Origin: Pseudoselenomonas ruminantium
GTDB lineage: Bacteria; Bacillota; Negativicutes; Selenomonadales; Selenomonadaceae
Reading direction: 5' to 3'
Assembly (NCBI GenBank): GCA_015058655.1
Contig: SVBX01000006.1
Location: 1-64,000, forward strand
DNA length: 64,000 nt
Shown: positions 7,308 through 16,579 of the stretch, piece by piece
How the letters are laid out: every line of letters begins with the position of its first letter
Numbering within the stretch: position 1 is the first letter of the stretch
Made by a program: the position numbers and the translations under genes
The notes under the pieces: generated by a model
The model's database searches: none
What the model saw: only the letters and a program-made list of their open reading frames with translations
What the model was told of the DNA's origin: nothing

Positions 7308-10300
7308 ATGGCTGGATTGAAGAATTACAATGGACGTTTTTGTGAATCGGATTTTGAAGATGCTTTGATATCGCTGCTAGAGCAAGAGCAGTGGACATAT
7401 ATGCAAGGTGACAAGATTCCTCGTAAGTCTAATCGTGAGGTACTGTATCTGGACGATCTGGAAGACTTCCTCACAAAAGTCGAGCCTAAGCTGACCAACG
7501 AAGATATCCGGCAGGTGACGGACAAGGTTCGTCTGGCAGGGGCAGAGAGTGACTTTGCCACTTTGCACCTGCTCTATGGCTGGATGGTAGATGGTGTCCA
7601 GATTTTTGCCGAAAACGGCGAGCCTCGCACGGTGCCTTTGATTGACTTTGATAATTGCCAGGAGAACAACTTCCGCGTGGTGAACCAGTTCATGGTTGAG
7701 TACACGGATAATGGACAAACTCATACCCGCCGCCCGGATGTGCTGCTGTTTGTCAATGGTATGCCTGTGTGCATTATGGAACTGAAGAATCCTGCCGACG
7801 GAAAAGCTACCATTTATGATGCCTGGGAGCAGATAAATATTCGCTACTGGCGGGATATTCCTCAGCTCCTGCATTATGCGCCGTTGGCCTGTATATCAGA
7901 TGGGGTGAAGACTAGGCTGGGGACGGTACGTACGCCCTATGAGCATTTCTATGCCTGGCGGCGGGTGAATACGGAGGATGAGCTTTCTACCTCACCTTTT
8001 GATGAACTGATGACTATGGTGCAGGGGGTATACCGTCCAGAGCGTTTTCTGGAGATTTTCCGGGATTACATCTATTTCCAGGACAGCCAATACGACAGGG
8101 ATGAGTTCGAGATTGTCTGCCGCTATCCCCAGTTCTTTGCGGCCCGTCTGTTGAAGGAAAGTATTATCAAGTCAGTGGAATCCGGCACGGGGAAGGGGGG
8201 CACCTACTTTGGTGCTACTGGTTGTGGCAAGACATATACCATGGCTTTCCTGGCACGGCAGCTTTCTATGCGTTGTGAGGATGTACCTGCTATTGGCTCG
8301 CCTACTATCATCATGATTGTAGACCGTGAAGAATTGCAGAAGCAGGGGGCACGTCTCTTTACCAAAAGCTCGGAGTTCCTGGGACTGGGCGAGGTCAGCG
8401 TAGTGCTTGACCGCAAGACGCTTCGGGAGGAACTTTCTGCCAGAGAAAGCGGCGGTTTCTTCATCTGCACCATCCAAAAGTTTTGTGACCGTAAAGAAGA
8501 TAAAATCGGACTGCTCTCGGAGCGCAGCAATATCATCTGTTTTTCCGATGAGGCCCATCGTACGCAGATTGAGCGTGCCAAGTCAATCAAGTTTGGCAAA
8601 GATGAAAACGAGAATATGAAGGCCATGCTGTCAAAGCCCTATGCTGAAGTGTTGAAGGAAGCTTTGCCCCATGCTACCTTTGTCGGTTTTACTGGGACGC
8701 CAATTGATGCTACCTATCAGACTTTTGGCGCAGAAGTTGATCGCTACACTATGGATCAGGCGGTGGCAGACGGCATAACTGTGCCAATAAAATATCATCC
8801 CCGCATTGCCAGAGTCCTGCTGGATGGTGCAAAGGTCAAGCTTATAGAAGACTATTACAAGCAGTGTGCTGATTCTGGGGCAACGGCTGACGATATAGCC
8901 GCAAGCAAGAAGGCCATGAGTTCCATGGAGATAATTTTGGGCGAGAAGTCGCGGCTGGAGCGTCTGGCGGTGGATATTCATGACCACTATGAGAAAATGT
9001 GCGCGGGTGACCCTGAGCGTGTGCAGAAGGCCATGATTACTTGCTCTACCCGTCCAATTGCTTATGCGCTTTTGCAGATTTTCCAAGAGAAATATCCTGA
9101 CTATTTTGTACCCCGCAAAGTGCCGGAAGGGACGAAGATTTCCGAAGAAGAAATGCGCAGTTTGCCTGAAGTACCCTTTATGGCCATGGTGGCAAGTGTT
9201 GGCAGCAATGATCCGGAGGATATGTATCAGTATCTGGGGGGCACGAAGAATAAGCAGCGCAATACGGAATTGGAGGAAAACTTCAAGCAGGACAAGTCTA
9301 ATTTCCGTATTGTGATTGTGGTGGATATGTGGATTACCGGCTTTGATGAGCCATCCCTCACATATCTCTACAATGACAAGCCCTTGCAGCGCCACCAGTT
9401 GGTGCAGACCATCAGTCGCGTTAACCGCAAATATCCAGGCAAGAGCTTTGGCCTGGTGGTGGATTACATCGGCATAAGGGATGAGATGCGTCAAGCTCTG
9501 AAAATCTACGGTGGCACGGAGAATGTTGCGCCAACTGATGATGATGTGGAGCAAGCAAAAACGGCTTTCCGTGAGTATCTGGAAATTATCAAACGCCTGT
9601 TCGCTAACTATGATTTGAGCATTTTCCTGAATTCTGAGGCTGACCCAGTGGAGCGTTATCGCGCACTGTCTAAGGCGGCTGAATATGTGTTCACCAAAAA
9701 TCAGATGCTGGAACTGGTCAGTGAGGACGGAAAGAGAAGCAGCCGTGTGAGTTTCAAGAAGTATTTCCTCACCATGACCAAGCGCATGCGGGCGGCCTTT
9801 GCTATTTGCCAGCCCTCTGGTGTGCTGGAAGAGGAAGAATCTGCCTTGGCGCAGTGTTTTGGTGCTATTGCTGGTTTTGTGCGCAAGATGAGCGGCACCA
9901 CAGAGCTTGACACGGATGTGATGAACCGTCAGGTGGAAAAGATGGTGCAGGAAGCCTTGAAATATAACAAGGTGGAGAGCATTCTATCTGAAGGCGAGCA
10001 GGAAGATATTTTTGGGCCGGAGTTCACGGCAGCCCTGGCTGAAATCAAAATGCCTGCCTCCAAGCTGGAAATGTTGGTGAAGATGATGCGCAAGGGCATC
10101 ACCGAGTATAAAAAGACCAATCTGGCGGCGGGCAAGAAGTATCAGGAAATGCTGGAAGAAACTATCCGCAAGTATCATGAGCGGCGCAAGAAACTCACTG
10201 AAGAAGAAGCCGGGGCTACCCAGGAAGAAGCATCTGAAGCCATCATTCGCGAAGCTACCGAACAGGCTATGAAAATCATGAAGGAAATGCAAGCTGACAG

Positions 10301-10637
10301 AGAGAGCTTCCGCAAGATAGACCTGACCTTTGAGGAAAAGGCATTCTATGATATCCTCATGCAGCAGCGTGAGGAAGCAAACTTTGAATACGGCGAGGAC
10401 AAGGAGCAGGACGGCATTGTCATCAATGAACGCTGCCGGGAGTTGGCGAAGAAAATCAAGGAAATCATTGATATGAAATCCAGCTTTGCAGATTGGCTCA
10501 ATAATCAGAATGTCCGCGACCAGCTGAAGTTTGATATCAAGATTTGTCTGGTCAAGAACGGCTACCCGCCGCAGTACAGCCCGGAGGTCTTCAAGAAAGT
10601 CATGGAGCAGGTGGAGAATTTCAAGGAGAACCATTAG
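7308..10637 (+). CDS. hsdR: Type I restriction-modification system, restriction subunit R
   Basis: The 1109-residue motor and nuclease subunit that translocates and cuts unmodified DNA. The N-terminal PD-(D/E)XK nuclease shows D144 in RPDVLLFV and E158-x-K160 in MELK. The superfamily 2 helicase has Walker A GATGCGKT (302-309), a DEAH box (414-417), FTGTPI, and motif VI in QTISRVNRKYPGK. A helical C-terminus of about 250 residues completes the typical HsdR plan. ATG 7308 is preferred over GTG 7299 because GAGGTG is 6 bp before the ATG. No frameshift or missing motif is seen, so the system should be able to restrict. Confidence 0.95.
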   Translation: MAGLKNYNGRFCESDFEDALISLLEQEQWTYMQGDKIPRKSNREVLYLDDLEDFLTKVEPKLTNEDIRQVTDKVRLAGAESDFATLHLLYGWMVDGVQIFAENGEPRTVPLIDFDNCQENNFRVVNQFMVEYTDNGQTHTRRPDVLLFVNGMPVCIMELKNPADGKATIYDAWEQINIRYWRDIPQLLHYAPLACISDGVKTRLGTVRTPYEHFYAWRRVNTEDELSTSPFDELMTMVQGVYRPERFLEIFRDYIYFQDSQYDRDEFEIVCRYPQFFAARLLKESIIKSVESGTGKGGTYFGATGCGKTYTMAFLARQLSMRCEDVPAIGSPTIIMIVDREELQKQGARLFTKSSEFLGLGEVSVVLDRKTLREELSARESGGFFICTIQKFCDRKEDKIGLLSERSNIICFSDEAHRTQIERAKSIKFGKDENENMKAMLSKPYAEVLKEALPHATFVGFTGTPIDATYQTFGAEVDRYTMDQAVADGITVPIKYHPRIARVLLDGAKVKLIEDYYKQCADSGATADDIAASKKAMSSMEIILGEKSRLERLAVDIHDHYEKMCAGDPERVQKAMITCSTRPIAYALLQIFQEKYPDYFVPRKVPEGTKISEEEMRSLPEVPFMAMVASVGSNDPEDMYQYLGGTKNKQRNTELEENFKQDKSNFRIVIVVDMWITGFDEPSLTYLYNDKPLQRHQLVQTISRVNRKYPGKSFGLVVDYIGIRDEMRQALKIYGGTENVAPTDDDVEQAKTAFREYLEIIKRLFANYDLSIFLNSEADPVERYRALSKAAEYVFTKNQMLELVSEDGKRSSRVSFKKYFLTMTKRMRAAFAICQPSGVLEEEESALAQCFGAIAGFVRKMSGTTELDTDVMNRQVEKMVQEALKYNKVESILSEGEQEDIFGPEFTAALAEIKMPASKLEMLVKMMRKGITEYKKTNLAAGKKYQEMLEETIRKYHERRKKLTEEEAGATQEEASEAIIREATEQAMKIMKEMQADRESFRKIDLTFEEKAFYDILMQQREEANFEYGEDKEQDGIVINERCRELAKKIKEIIDMKSSFADWLNNQNVRDQLKFDIKICLVKNGYPPQYSPEVFKKVMEQVENFKENH

Positions 10638-10659
10638 AATAAAAGAATGCAAAGCAATG

Positions 10660-10687
10660 TGTCAATTCTTTCACCTTATGGTACAAT
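10660..10687 (+). promoter_or_regulatory. Possible promoter for the cobQ operon
   Basis: TACAAT at 10682-10687 is a fair -10 box. The best -35 candidate, TGTCAA at 10660-10665 with 16-bp spacing, is weak. No cobalamin-riboswitch-like structure could be recognised in the 151 bp before cobQ. Confidence 0.35.
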
Positions 10688-10788
10688 TATCATGGTTTAT
10701 GTGAGAGCATGGGGGCAGGATATTGCTCCCTTAACAAGTTGAATTATTTTATTGCAGCAAATCCGCACTACTATTGGAGGTCTTTTCC

Positions 10789-12339
10789 ATGTCTAAGAGC
10801 ATCATGCTGATGGGGACCAGTTCCCATGTAGGCAAGAGCATCATCACCACTGCCCTATGCCGTATCTTTCACCGACAGGGGATGAAAGCAGTGCCCTTCA
10901 AGGCTCAGAATATGGCCTTGAATTCTTATGTTACCAGAGAAGGGCTGGAGATGGGGCGGGCCCAGGTGGCACAGGCGGAGGCTGCCGGACTGGAGCCTGT
11001 GGTGGATATGAATCCAGTGCTTTTGAAGCCTACAGGTCATTCGTGCTCCCAAGTCATCATCAATGGCAAGCCCGTGGGCAATATGAGCGCCCGTGAATAT
11101 CATACGGGCTACTCCTTGAAGGCTTTTTCTGCTGTCAAGGAAGCGCTTTTGCGTTTGCAGGAAAATTATGAAGTGCTGGTCATCGAGGGGGCGGGCAGTC
11201 CTGCCGAAGTGAATCTCAAAGCCAATGATATCGTGAATATGCGGGTGGCAAAGCATCTGAACGCCCCGGTGCTGCTGATTGCAGATATTGACCGTGGTGG
11301 TGCTCTGGCTTCTCTGGTAGGTACGCTAGAGCTCCTGGATGAGGACGAAAGGGCACTGGTCAAGGGGCTGGTCATCAACAAGTTCAGGGGAGATATAACC
11401 CTGCTGCAGCCAGCGATTGACTTCCTTGAGGAAAAGACTGGCAAGCCTGTGCTGGGAGTGGTCCCCCATATTGACGAAATGGGCATTGATGACGAGGATT
11501 CTGTCTCTTTGGAGGAAAAGCAATCCGCTCCCGCCGATGCCAAAGATAAGCTGAGGCTGGCAGTGATACAGACTCCGAAGATTTCAAACTTCACGGATTT
11601 TTCCAGCCTGGCGGCAGAACCGGATGTGGAGCTTTACTATGTGCAGGAAGCCTCCCATCTTGGCGAGCCCGATTTGATTCTCCTGCCCGGTTCCAAGAAC
11701 ACCACAGAGGATTTGCTGTACCTGCGTGAAAGCGGCCTGGAAAGGACTATCCAGGAGAAAGTGCAACAGGGGACTCCCCTCTGGGGTATCTGTGGCGGCT
11801 ATCAGATGCTGGGGGAAAAGATAAGAGATCCCCGGCATATGGAATCTGACCATGACGAGGTGGAGGGCATGGGCCTGCTGCCCATGGTGACTACTTTTAC
11901 CTCTGAGAAGCTGCTGACCCAGGTTAAGGCTTCCTGCAAAGACTTGTGCTTCGCTGATGCCCGGAAAGCTATGACCGCCGACAATATGCCAGGCTATGAA
12001 ATCCATATGGGACAGACTGAATTCACCGCCGAGGTAAAGCATCCCTTTTCTATCGATTGTTCCAATGGACAAGACACTGCAGAAATCGATGGGGCTGTGA
12101 GCACTGATGGCAGAGTGTTGGGCACTTATATCCATGGCATCTTTGACCATGACAGCTTCCGACGCCAACTCCTGAATGCACTGCGCCAGAAGAAAGGCTG
12201 GGAGGCTTTGCCAGAGCAGCGCAATCAGCATCGTGACAAGGAAGCCGCCTATGACAGGCTGGCAGATATCGTAGCTCAAAGCCTTGATATGGAAAAACTG
12301 GCAGAAATCATGGCAGGAGGTGCGGACAGCTCATGTTGA
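10789..12339 (+). CDS. cobQ: Cobyric acid synthase
   Basis: CobQ/CbiP amidates four side chains of adenosylcobyrinic a,c-diamide with glutamine and ATP, in the late anaerobic-type cobamide pathway. The N-terminal half is a P-loop dethiobiotin-synthetase-like domain opening with MGTSSHVGKS (about residues 7-16). The C-terminal half is a class I glutamine amidotransferase-like domain with the nucleophile region GICGGYQMLG (about residues 328-337) and a catalytic His in YIHGIFDH. The 516-residue length is normal. GGAGG lies 8 bp before ATG 10789, which is downstream of an in-frame ATG at 10774 without a site. It overlaps cbiB by 7 bp. Confidence 0.95.
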   Translation: MSKSIMLMGTSSHVGKSIITTALCRIFHRQGMKAVPFKAQNMALNSYVTREGLEMGRAQVAQAEAAGLEPVVDMNPVLLKPTGHSCSQVIINGKPVGNMSAREYHTGYSLKAFSAVKEALLRLQENYEVLVIEGAGSPAEVNLKANDIVNMRVAKHLNAPVLLIADIDRGGALASLVGTLELLDEDERALVKGLVINKFRGDITLLQPAIDFLEEKTGKPVLGVVPHIDEMGIDDEDSVSLEEKQSAPADAKDKLRLAVIQTPKISNFTDFSSLAAEPDVELYYVQEASHLGEPDLILLPGSKNTTEDLLYLRESGLERTIQEKVQQGTPLWGICGGYQMLGEKIRDPRHMESDHDEVEGMGLLPMVTTFTSEKLLTQVKASCKDLCFADARKAMTADNMPGYEIHMGQTEFTAEVKHPFSIDCSNGQDTAEIDGAVSTDGRVLGTYIHGIFDHDSFRRQLLNALRQKKGWEALPEQRNQHRDKEAAYDRLADIVAQSLDMEKLAEIMAGGADSSC

Positions 12340-13289
12340 CGGCTATCTCAGCCTTTCTCATAGATGCCATTATCGGGGATCCTAATGGCAAATGGCATCC
12401 GGTAGTCCTGATGGGCAAGCTGATATCTTTCCTGGAACGGGCCTTTTATCGTCCTGCGGACAGCGATGGCAAGAAGTTCGCCATGGGAGCCATGCTGGTG
12501 ATCATAGTGCTGCTGATATCTTACGATGTGGCAGCTGCCCTTATGCATTTTTCCTATTATCTGCCGGGCTGGGGCAGTGCCATGGCGGGGGCGCTGATCC
12601 TATCCTTCATGATTTCTCCAAAGAGCCTTGCTAAAGCCGGCAAAGGCATATGCGCCCTGTTGCTGTTGGGCAATCTTGAGGAAGCCCGCAAGAAGGTGGG
12701 ATGGATAGTGGGCCGGGATACGGACAAATTAAGTGAGGCCGAGATTGCCAGGGCTACAGTGGAGACTATTGCAGAAAACACCGTGGATGGAATAATCGCC
12801 CCGCTGTTTTTCTTTGCCATTGGCGGCGTGCCATTGGCTGTGCTCTACCGGGCAGCCAATACTATGGATTCCATGATTGGCTACAAGAATGAGAAATACC
12901 TTTACTTTGGCCGGGCGGCTGCCAGGTTGGACGATGCCTTGAATCTGATTCCTGCCCGTCTGACAGGTCTGCTCTTTATCGTGAGTGCCTGGCTCTTGGG
13001 GTTTGATGCCCGCCATGCGCTGAACACTATGAAGCGGGATGCCGACAAGCATCCCAGCCCCAACGGCGGGTACGCAGAAGCTACGGTAGCAGGGGCTCTG
13101 CATATTCGGTTGGGAGGAGTCAATTCCTACTTTGGCAAAGAGAGTTTTCGCGCTTATATGGGGGATCCCATACAGGTTACGGGGCCGAAGCATATCATGG
13201 AATGCATTCGCATGATGTATACGGCTACGGTGCTTTATCTCATTGGCTTCTACATCGTATTCCAATGCTTGGGCTACAGCCTGTACTGA
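12333..13289 (+). CDS. cbiB: Adenosylcobinamide-phosphate synthase, integral membrane
   Basis: CbiB/CobD (318 residues) attaches the aminopropanol-type arm to adenosylcobyric acid, giving adenosylcobinamide (phosphate). It is a polytopic membrane protein: hydrophobic segments are visible near residues 1-15, 45-90, 150-175 and 295-318. Family signatures include DAIIGDPNGKWHPVVLMG near the N-terminus, ETIAENTVDGIIAPLFF, and NGGYAEATVAGAL. It overlaps cobQ and is followed by cobS after 13 bp, so the three form one operon. No decarboxylase for threonine phosphate is present in the window. Confidence 0.93.
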   Translation: MLTAISAFLIDAIIGDPNGKWHPVVLMGKLISFLERAFYRPADSDGKKFAMGAMLVIIVLLISYDVAAALMHFSYYLPGWGSAMAGALILSFMISPKSLAKAGKGICALLLLGNLEEARKKVGWIVGRDTDKLSEAEIARATVETIAENTVDGIIAPLFFFAIGGVPLAVLYRAANTMDSMIGYKNEKYLYFGRAAARLDDALNLIPARLTGLLFIVSAWLLGFDARHALNTMKRDADKHPSPNGGYAEATVAGALHIRLGGVNSYFGKESFRAYMGDPIQVTGPKHIMECIRMMYTATVLYLIGFYIVFQCLGYSLY

Positions 13290-13302
13290 GGGAGGTAATT
13301 CA

Positions 13303-14067
13303 TTGCGCTTGTTTTTCGTTGCCTTGCAATTTCTCACCAGAATACATATCGTAAAGCAGGACAGCTGGACAGCCGAGGATTTTGGGCGCTCTACCAGGTT
13401 CTTCCCTTTGGTGGGAATAGTGTTAGGCTTTATCTATGTGCTGGCTGCTGCTATCCTCTTCGATTTTCTCCCCAAGAATACCGCTGCTTCACTTATGCTG
13501 ATAATCACTATAGCCATGACTGGCGGGCTGCATTACGATGGCTTCATGGATACCATGGATGGCCTTCTTTCAGCCCGCAGCCGGGATCGCATGCTGGAAA
13601 TCATGAAAGATAGCAGGGTAGGTTCTTATGGAGCTTTGTCTGCCATGTGCCTGCTGCTCCTGCAGTGGTCTTTTTTGAGTGACCTGGAGGAAAGCGCTTT
13701 ATTCATGGCGCTCTTTTTGATGCCTGTTATTGGCCGCATGGCCATGGTGATGGTCATTGCCGTGTTTCCTTATGCCCGTCCTCAAGGCTTGGGCAAGGCT
13801 TTTGCAGATATGGCCGATAAGAAAACAGTGCTTCTGGCAGGCGTAATCACGATCATGGCAATCTTGCCATGGGAGCCTGTGTTCATGGCCATAGCGTCAC
13901 TGCTGGCAGGCTTGGCATTCGCCTGGCTTTTTGGCTATTATGGAACCAAGCAGCTGGGAGGCCTTACAGGGGACTTATACGGTGCTATAGAGCTGATGAC
14001 GGAAACGGTGGTCTTGGGAACTTTTTGCCTGGAAGGGACTTTTTCTATCCTGCTCAAAGCGCTGTGA
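13303..14067 (+). CDS. cobS: Adenosylcobinamide-GDP ribazoletransferase (cobalamin synthase)
   Basis: CobS (254 residues) joins adenosylcobinamide-GDP to alpha-ribazole, the last assembly step at the membrane. The signature GGLHYDGFMDTMDGL, with its conserved aspartates, is at about residues 67-81, followed by MKDSRVGSYG. Five to six hydrophobic segments are visible. The start is TTG 13303: GGAGG is at 13291-13295, and this start gives the family's usual length and the usual opening FFVALQFLTRI. An upstream in-frame ATG would overlap cbiB heavily and lacks a site. cobU and cobT are not nearby, so the pathway must be completed elsewhere. Confidence 0.93.
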   Translation: MRLFFVALQFLTRIHIVKQDSWTAEDFGRSTRFFPLVGIVLGFIYVLAAAILFDFLPKNTAASLMLIITIAMTGGLHYDGFMDTMDGLLSARSRDRMLEIMKDSRVGSYGALSAMCLLLLQWSFLSDLEESALFMALFLMPVIGRMAMVMVIAVFPYARPQGLGKAFADMADKKTVLLAGVITIMAILPWEPVFMAIASLLAGLAFAWLFGYYGTKQLGGLTGDLYGAIELMTETVVLGTFCLEGTFSILLKAL

Positions 14068-14098
14068 GAAATTTGAGCTGTATTTTTTGTCGTTAAGG

Positions 14099-14127
14099 TT
14101 TACAAGCCATGGATAGCATGGTATAAT
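14099..14127 (+). promoter_or_regulatory. Strong sigma-A-type promoter for the rimP-nusA-infB operon
   Basis: TTTACA (14099-14104) and TATAAT (14122-14127) are separated by 17 bp. It leaves a leader of about 150 nt before rimP. Confidence 0.85.
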
Positions 14128-14213
14128 TGTACACAACTTTGGGAACTTGATTGTTTTAGAATGTGAGCGTTCTGCTGATAGATTTTTGCGTTATCTGAAT
14201 TTAAGCGTTGTGG

Positions 14214-14239
14214 AAAGAGTGGGCTTAGGCTCACTCTTT
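14214..14239 (+). promoter_or_regulatory. Terminator-like hairpin in the rimP leader (possible attenuator)
   Basis: An 11-bp stem (14214-14224 with 14229-14239, one G-U pair) with a 4-nt loop begins with A residues and ends in CTTTC. It lies about 90 nt downstream of the promoter and 50 nt before the rimP start. Its place inside the transcribed leader of a NusA-encoding operon suggests attenuation or control by NusA; that is inference. Confidence 0.55.
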
Positions 14240-14289
14240 CATATTTATGTGGAAAATTATCAGAGCAGCTCACAGATGGAGGTGGAAAG

Positions 14290-14751
14290 ATGGCCCGCAA
14301 AGAGAATATCGAGCAGCAGGTGGAAAAAATCGTCCTGGAGCTGCTGGAGGAACAGAGCGAAATCGAGATGGTAGATGTGGAGTATGTGAAGGAACATGAC
14401 TGGTACCTGCGCGTCTTCATCGACAAGGAGGGCGGCATCGAGATAGATGACTGCCAGGCTCTAAGCGAAAAGCTGGAAGAGAGGCTTGATGCGGAGGACT
14501 TCATCACGGATAGCTACATATTGGAAGTGAGTTCTCCGGGCATTGACCGGGTGCTCAGGAAGCAGCGTGATTTCCAGCGCGAGCAGGGCAAGAAGGTCGA
14601 TGTGACCCTTTATGCTCCATTGGAGGGCTCCAAGGAGAAGGAAATTACAGGGGTGCTCACTGGCTTCGATGAAGAGAGCATCACCCTGGATGGAGAGCTG
14701 AAGCTGCCTTTGGAAAAGACAGCCCAGGTTCGTCTGCATATTGATTTCTAA
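14290..14751 (+). CDS. rimP: Ribosome maturation factor RimP
   Basis: RimP (153 residues) is needed for late assembly of the 30S subunit. The N-terminal domain runs to about residue 80, with VDVEYVKEHDWYLRVFIDKEGGI and DFITDSYILEVSSPGIDRVL, and is followed by an SH3-like C-terminal domain. GGAGG lies 7-11 bp before ATG 14290. It is the first gene of the conserved rimP-nusA-ylxR-L7Ae-infB block. Confidence 0.95.
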   Translation: MARKENIEQQVEKIVLELLEEQSEIEMVDVEYVKEHDWYLRVFIDKEGGIEIDDCQALSEKLEERLDAEDFITDSYILEVSSPGIDRVLRKQRDFQREQGKKVDVTLYAPLEGSKEKEITGVLTGFDEESITLDGELKLPLEKTAQVRLHIDF

Positions 14752-14798
14752 CAGATAATATGGGGCATGAAGCCCTTTGATTTAGGAGGAACATTATT

Positions 14799-15941
14799 TT
14801 GGCAAGAAGAGCTACTAAAGCTAAGGCGAAGGACAGCGGGCAGGAATTTCTCACTACCCTTCGTGAGTTGGGCGCAGAGCGTGGCATTGATGAGAATGTG
14901 CTTTTTGAGGCTATTGAGGCAGCCTTGATTTCTGCTTACAAGCGGAATTTTGCCTCTGCCCAGAATGTGCGCGTGACTCTCTCCCGTGAGACGGGACACT
15001 ATCATGTGTACGCTATCAAGACCGTAGTGGAAGAGGCTGAGGACGAAATCACGGAGATTTCCCTGGCTCAGGCTCGTACCATCCGTCCTGAATACGAGGT
15101 GGGCGATGTTATTGAAATAGAGGTCACTCCTGCCAATTTCGGCCGCATCGCTGCCCAGACTGCCAAGCAGGTGGTGGTGCAGCGCATCCGCGAGGCTGAG
15201 CGCGGCATTATCTACGATGAGTTCCAGAGCCGTGAAAGCGATATCATGAGCGGACTGGTGCAGCGGGTGGAGAATGGCAATGTGTTCATTGACCTGGGCA
15301 AGACTGAGGCTGTGCTCACTCCCGCCGAGCAGATTCCCGGTGAAAGCTATGAGCACGGCGATCGCATCAAGGCCTTCGTGGTGGAGGTCAAGAAGACCAA
15401 CAAGGGACCCCAGATTGTGGTTTCCCGCACTCATCCCGGTCTCTTGAAGCGCCTCTTTGAACTGGAAGTACCTGAGATTCAGGACGGTATCGTGGAAATC
15501 AAGTCTGTGGCCCGCGAGCCTGGCCATCGCTCCAAGATTGCCGTGTACTCCAGCGATGAGGCCGTGGACCCGGTAGGTTCCTGCGTGGGCTATCGCGGCA
15601 TGCGCGTGCAGGCCGTGGTGGACGAGCTGGGCGATGAGAAAATCGACATCGTGAAATGGAACGAGGATCCTGCCAAGCTTATCGCCAACGCTCTCAGCCC
15701 AGCCAAGGTTGTCTCTGTGGCTGTGAACGAAGAGGAGAAGGTTTCCCGGGTAATCGTGCCCGATTATCAGCTTTCTCTTGCCATCGGCAAGGAGGGGCAG
15801 AACGCCCGCCTGGCTGCCAAGCTCACCGGCTGGAAAATCGACATCAAGAGCGAAAGCCAGGCCGTTGGTGAAGTATTGGACGAGAATATGAGCGAAGTCC
15901 AGGTGGAAGGCGAGGAGTCCTTTACCGCAGAGGTTGAATAA
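14799..15941 (+). CDS. nusA: Transcription termination/antitermination factor NusA
   Basis: NusA (380 residues) binds RNA polymerase and nascent RNA and controls pausing, termination and antitermination. The N-terminal polymerase-binding domain (about 1-130) is followed by an S1 domain (about 135-200) and two KH domains (about 205-345), the second carrying [14 protein letters not shown]. As in other Firmicutes, the proteobacterial C-terminal acidic repeats are absent. The start is TTG 14799 with TAGGAGGA 8 bp upstream; the start codon may lower initiation, and the leader hairpin upstream of rimP could add autoregulation. Confidence 0.95.
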   Translation: MARRATKAKAKDSGQEFLTTLRELGAERGIDENVLFEAIEAALISAYKRNFASAQNVRVTLSRETGHYHVYAIKTVVEEAEDEITEISLAQARTIRPEYEVGDVIEIEVTPANFGRIAAQTAKQVVVQRIREAERGIIYDEFQSRESDIMSGLVQRVENGNVFIDLGKTEAVLTPAEQIPGESYEHGDRIKAFVVEVKKTNKGPQIVVSRTHPGLLKRLFELEVPEIQDGIVEIKSVAREPGHRSKIAVYSSDEAVDPVGSCVGYRGMRVQAVVDELGDEKIDIVKWNEDPAKLIANALSPAKVVSVAVNEEEKVSRVIVPDYQLSLAIGKEGQNARLAAKLTGWKIDIKSESQAVGEVLDENMSEVQVEGEESFTAEVE

Positions 15942-15944
15942 GCC

Positions 15945-16238
15945 ATGAAGACCAAGAAACTTCCTGAAAGATTCTGTCTCGGCTGCCAGCAGAGCCTGCC
16001 CAAGAAATCCTTGGTGCGCATTGTTCGCAGCCCTGAGGGAGAATACGCTGTAGATGCCACCGGCAAGCTGCCTGGGCGTGGCGCCTATATCTGCCCTAAA
16101 GCCGAATGCTTCGAAAAAGCTCAAAAGTCCCGGGGACTGGAACGCTCCTTCAAGGGAAAGGTACCCCAGGAGGTTTATGAGCAACTGGCAGAGCAGGTCG
16201 CTTCCCTGGAGAAGTCACAAGCGGAGGCTGGGGCCTGA
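15945..16238 (+). CDS. rnpM: YlxR family protein (RNase P modulator RnpM)
   Basis: A 97-residue YlxR/DUF448 protein. The family motif [19 protein letters not shown] and the later [10 protein letters not shown] are both present. The Bacillus member has been described as a modulator of RNase P, and YlxR proteins have also been linked to transcription control. It starts 3 bp after nusA and ends 1 bp before the L7Ae-type gene, so it is in the same operon. The cysteines in CLGC and near C-P-x-x-x-C are conserved in the family. Confidence 0.9.
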   Translation: MKTKKLPERFCLGCQQSLPKKSLVRIVRSPEGEYAVDATGKLPGRGAYICPKAECFEKAQKSRGLERSFKGKVPQEVYEQLAEQVASLEKSQAEAGA

Positions 16239-16239
16239 T

Positions 16240-16557
16240 ATGGCAATAACCAAGGAACAGCGAATCGTGAATCTTCTGAGCATGGCCCAGCGGGCGCGCC
16301 GCATCGTATCAGGTGCCTTTGCTGTGGAACAGGCTATGCAGGGGCATAAGGCAGAATTGCTGATCATGGCGGCAGATGCAGCAGAAGAATCCAGAAAAAA
16401 AATGATTACATTAGCCGATAAATATAAGGTTCCCTATGTTGAGGCTCTTGACCGCGAGATGCTCGGCTCCTGTCTGGGCAAGGAGTACCGCGCGGCAGCA
16501 GCTCTTACAGACGCTGGTTTTGCGGCGCAGCTCAAAAAGCTGATGGAGGAACCATGA
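16240..16557 (+). CDS. L7Ae/L30e/S12e/Gadd45 family RNA-binding protein (YlxQ-like)
   Basis: A 105-residue L7Ae-fold protein, which typically binds kink-turn RNA. Visible family features are the early [21 protein letters not shown] helix region, LLIMAADAA, and the end [13 protein letters not shown]. It sits between ylxR and infB, the conserved position of B. subtilis ylxQ. The start is ATG 16240, 1 bp after the ylxR stop, with GGAGG at 16222-16226 inside ylxR. Its exact RNA partner is unknown. Confidence 0.9.
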   Translation: MAITKEQRIVNLLSMAQRARRIVSGAFAVEQAMQGHKAELLIMAADAAEESRKKMITLADKYKVPYVEALDREMLGSCLGKEYRAAAALTDAGFAAQLKKLMEEP

Positions 16558-16579
16558 GAAAATAAACGGGGGTGGATCA

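Noticed and set aside
10638-10788. Cobalamin riboswitch before cobQ
   Set aside because: No B12-box-like segment or typical long structure could be recognised in the 151-bp gap.
14748-16184. Minus-strand open frame opposite nusA and ylxR
   Set aside because: Both plus-strand genes are certain and the antisense text has no recognisable motif.
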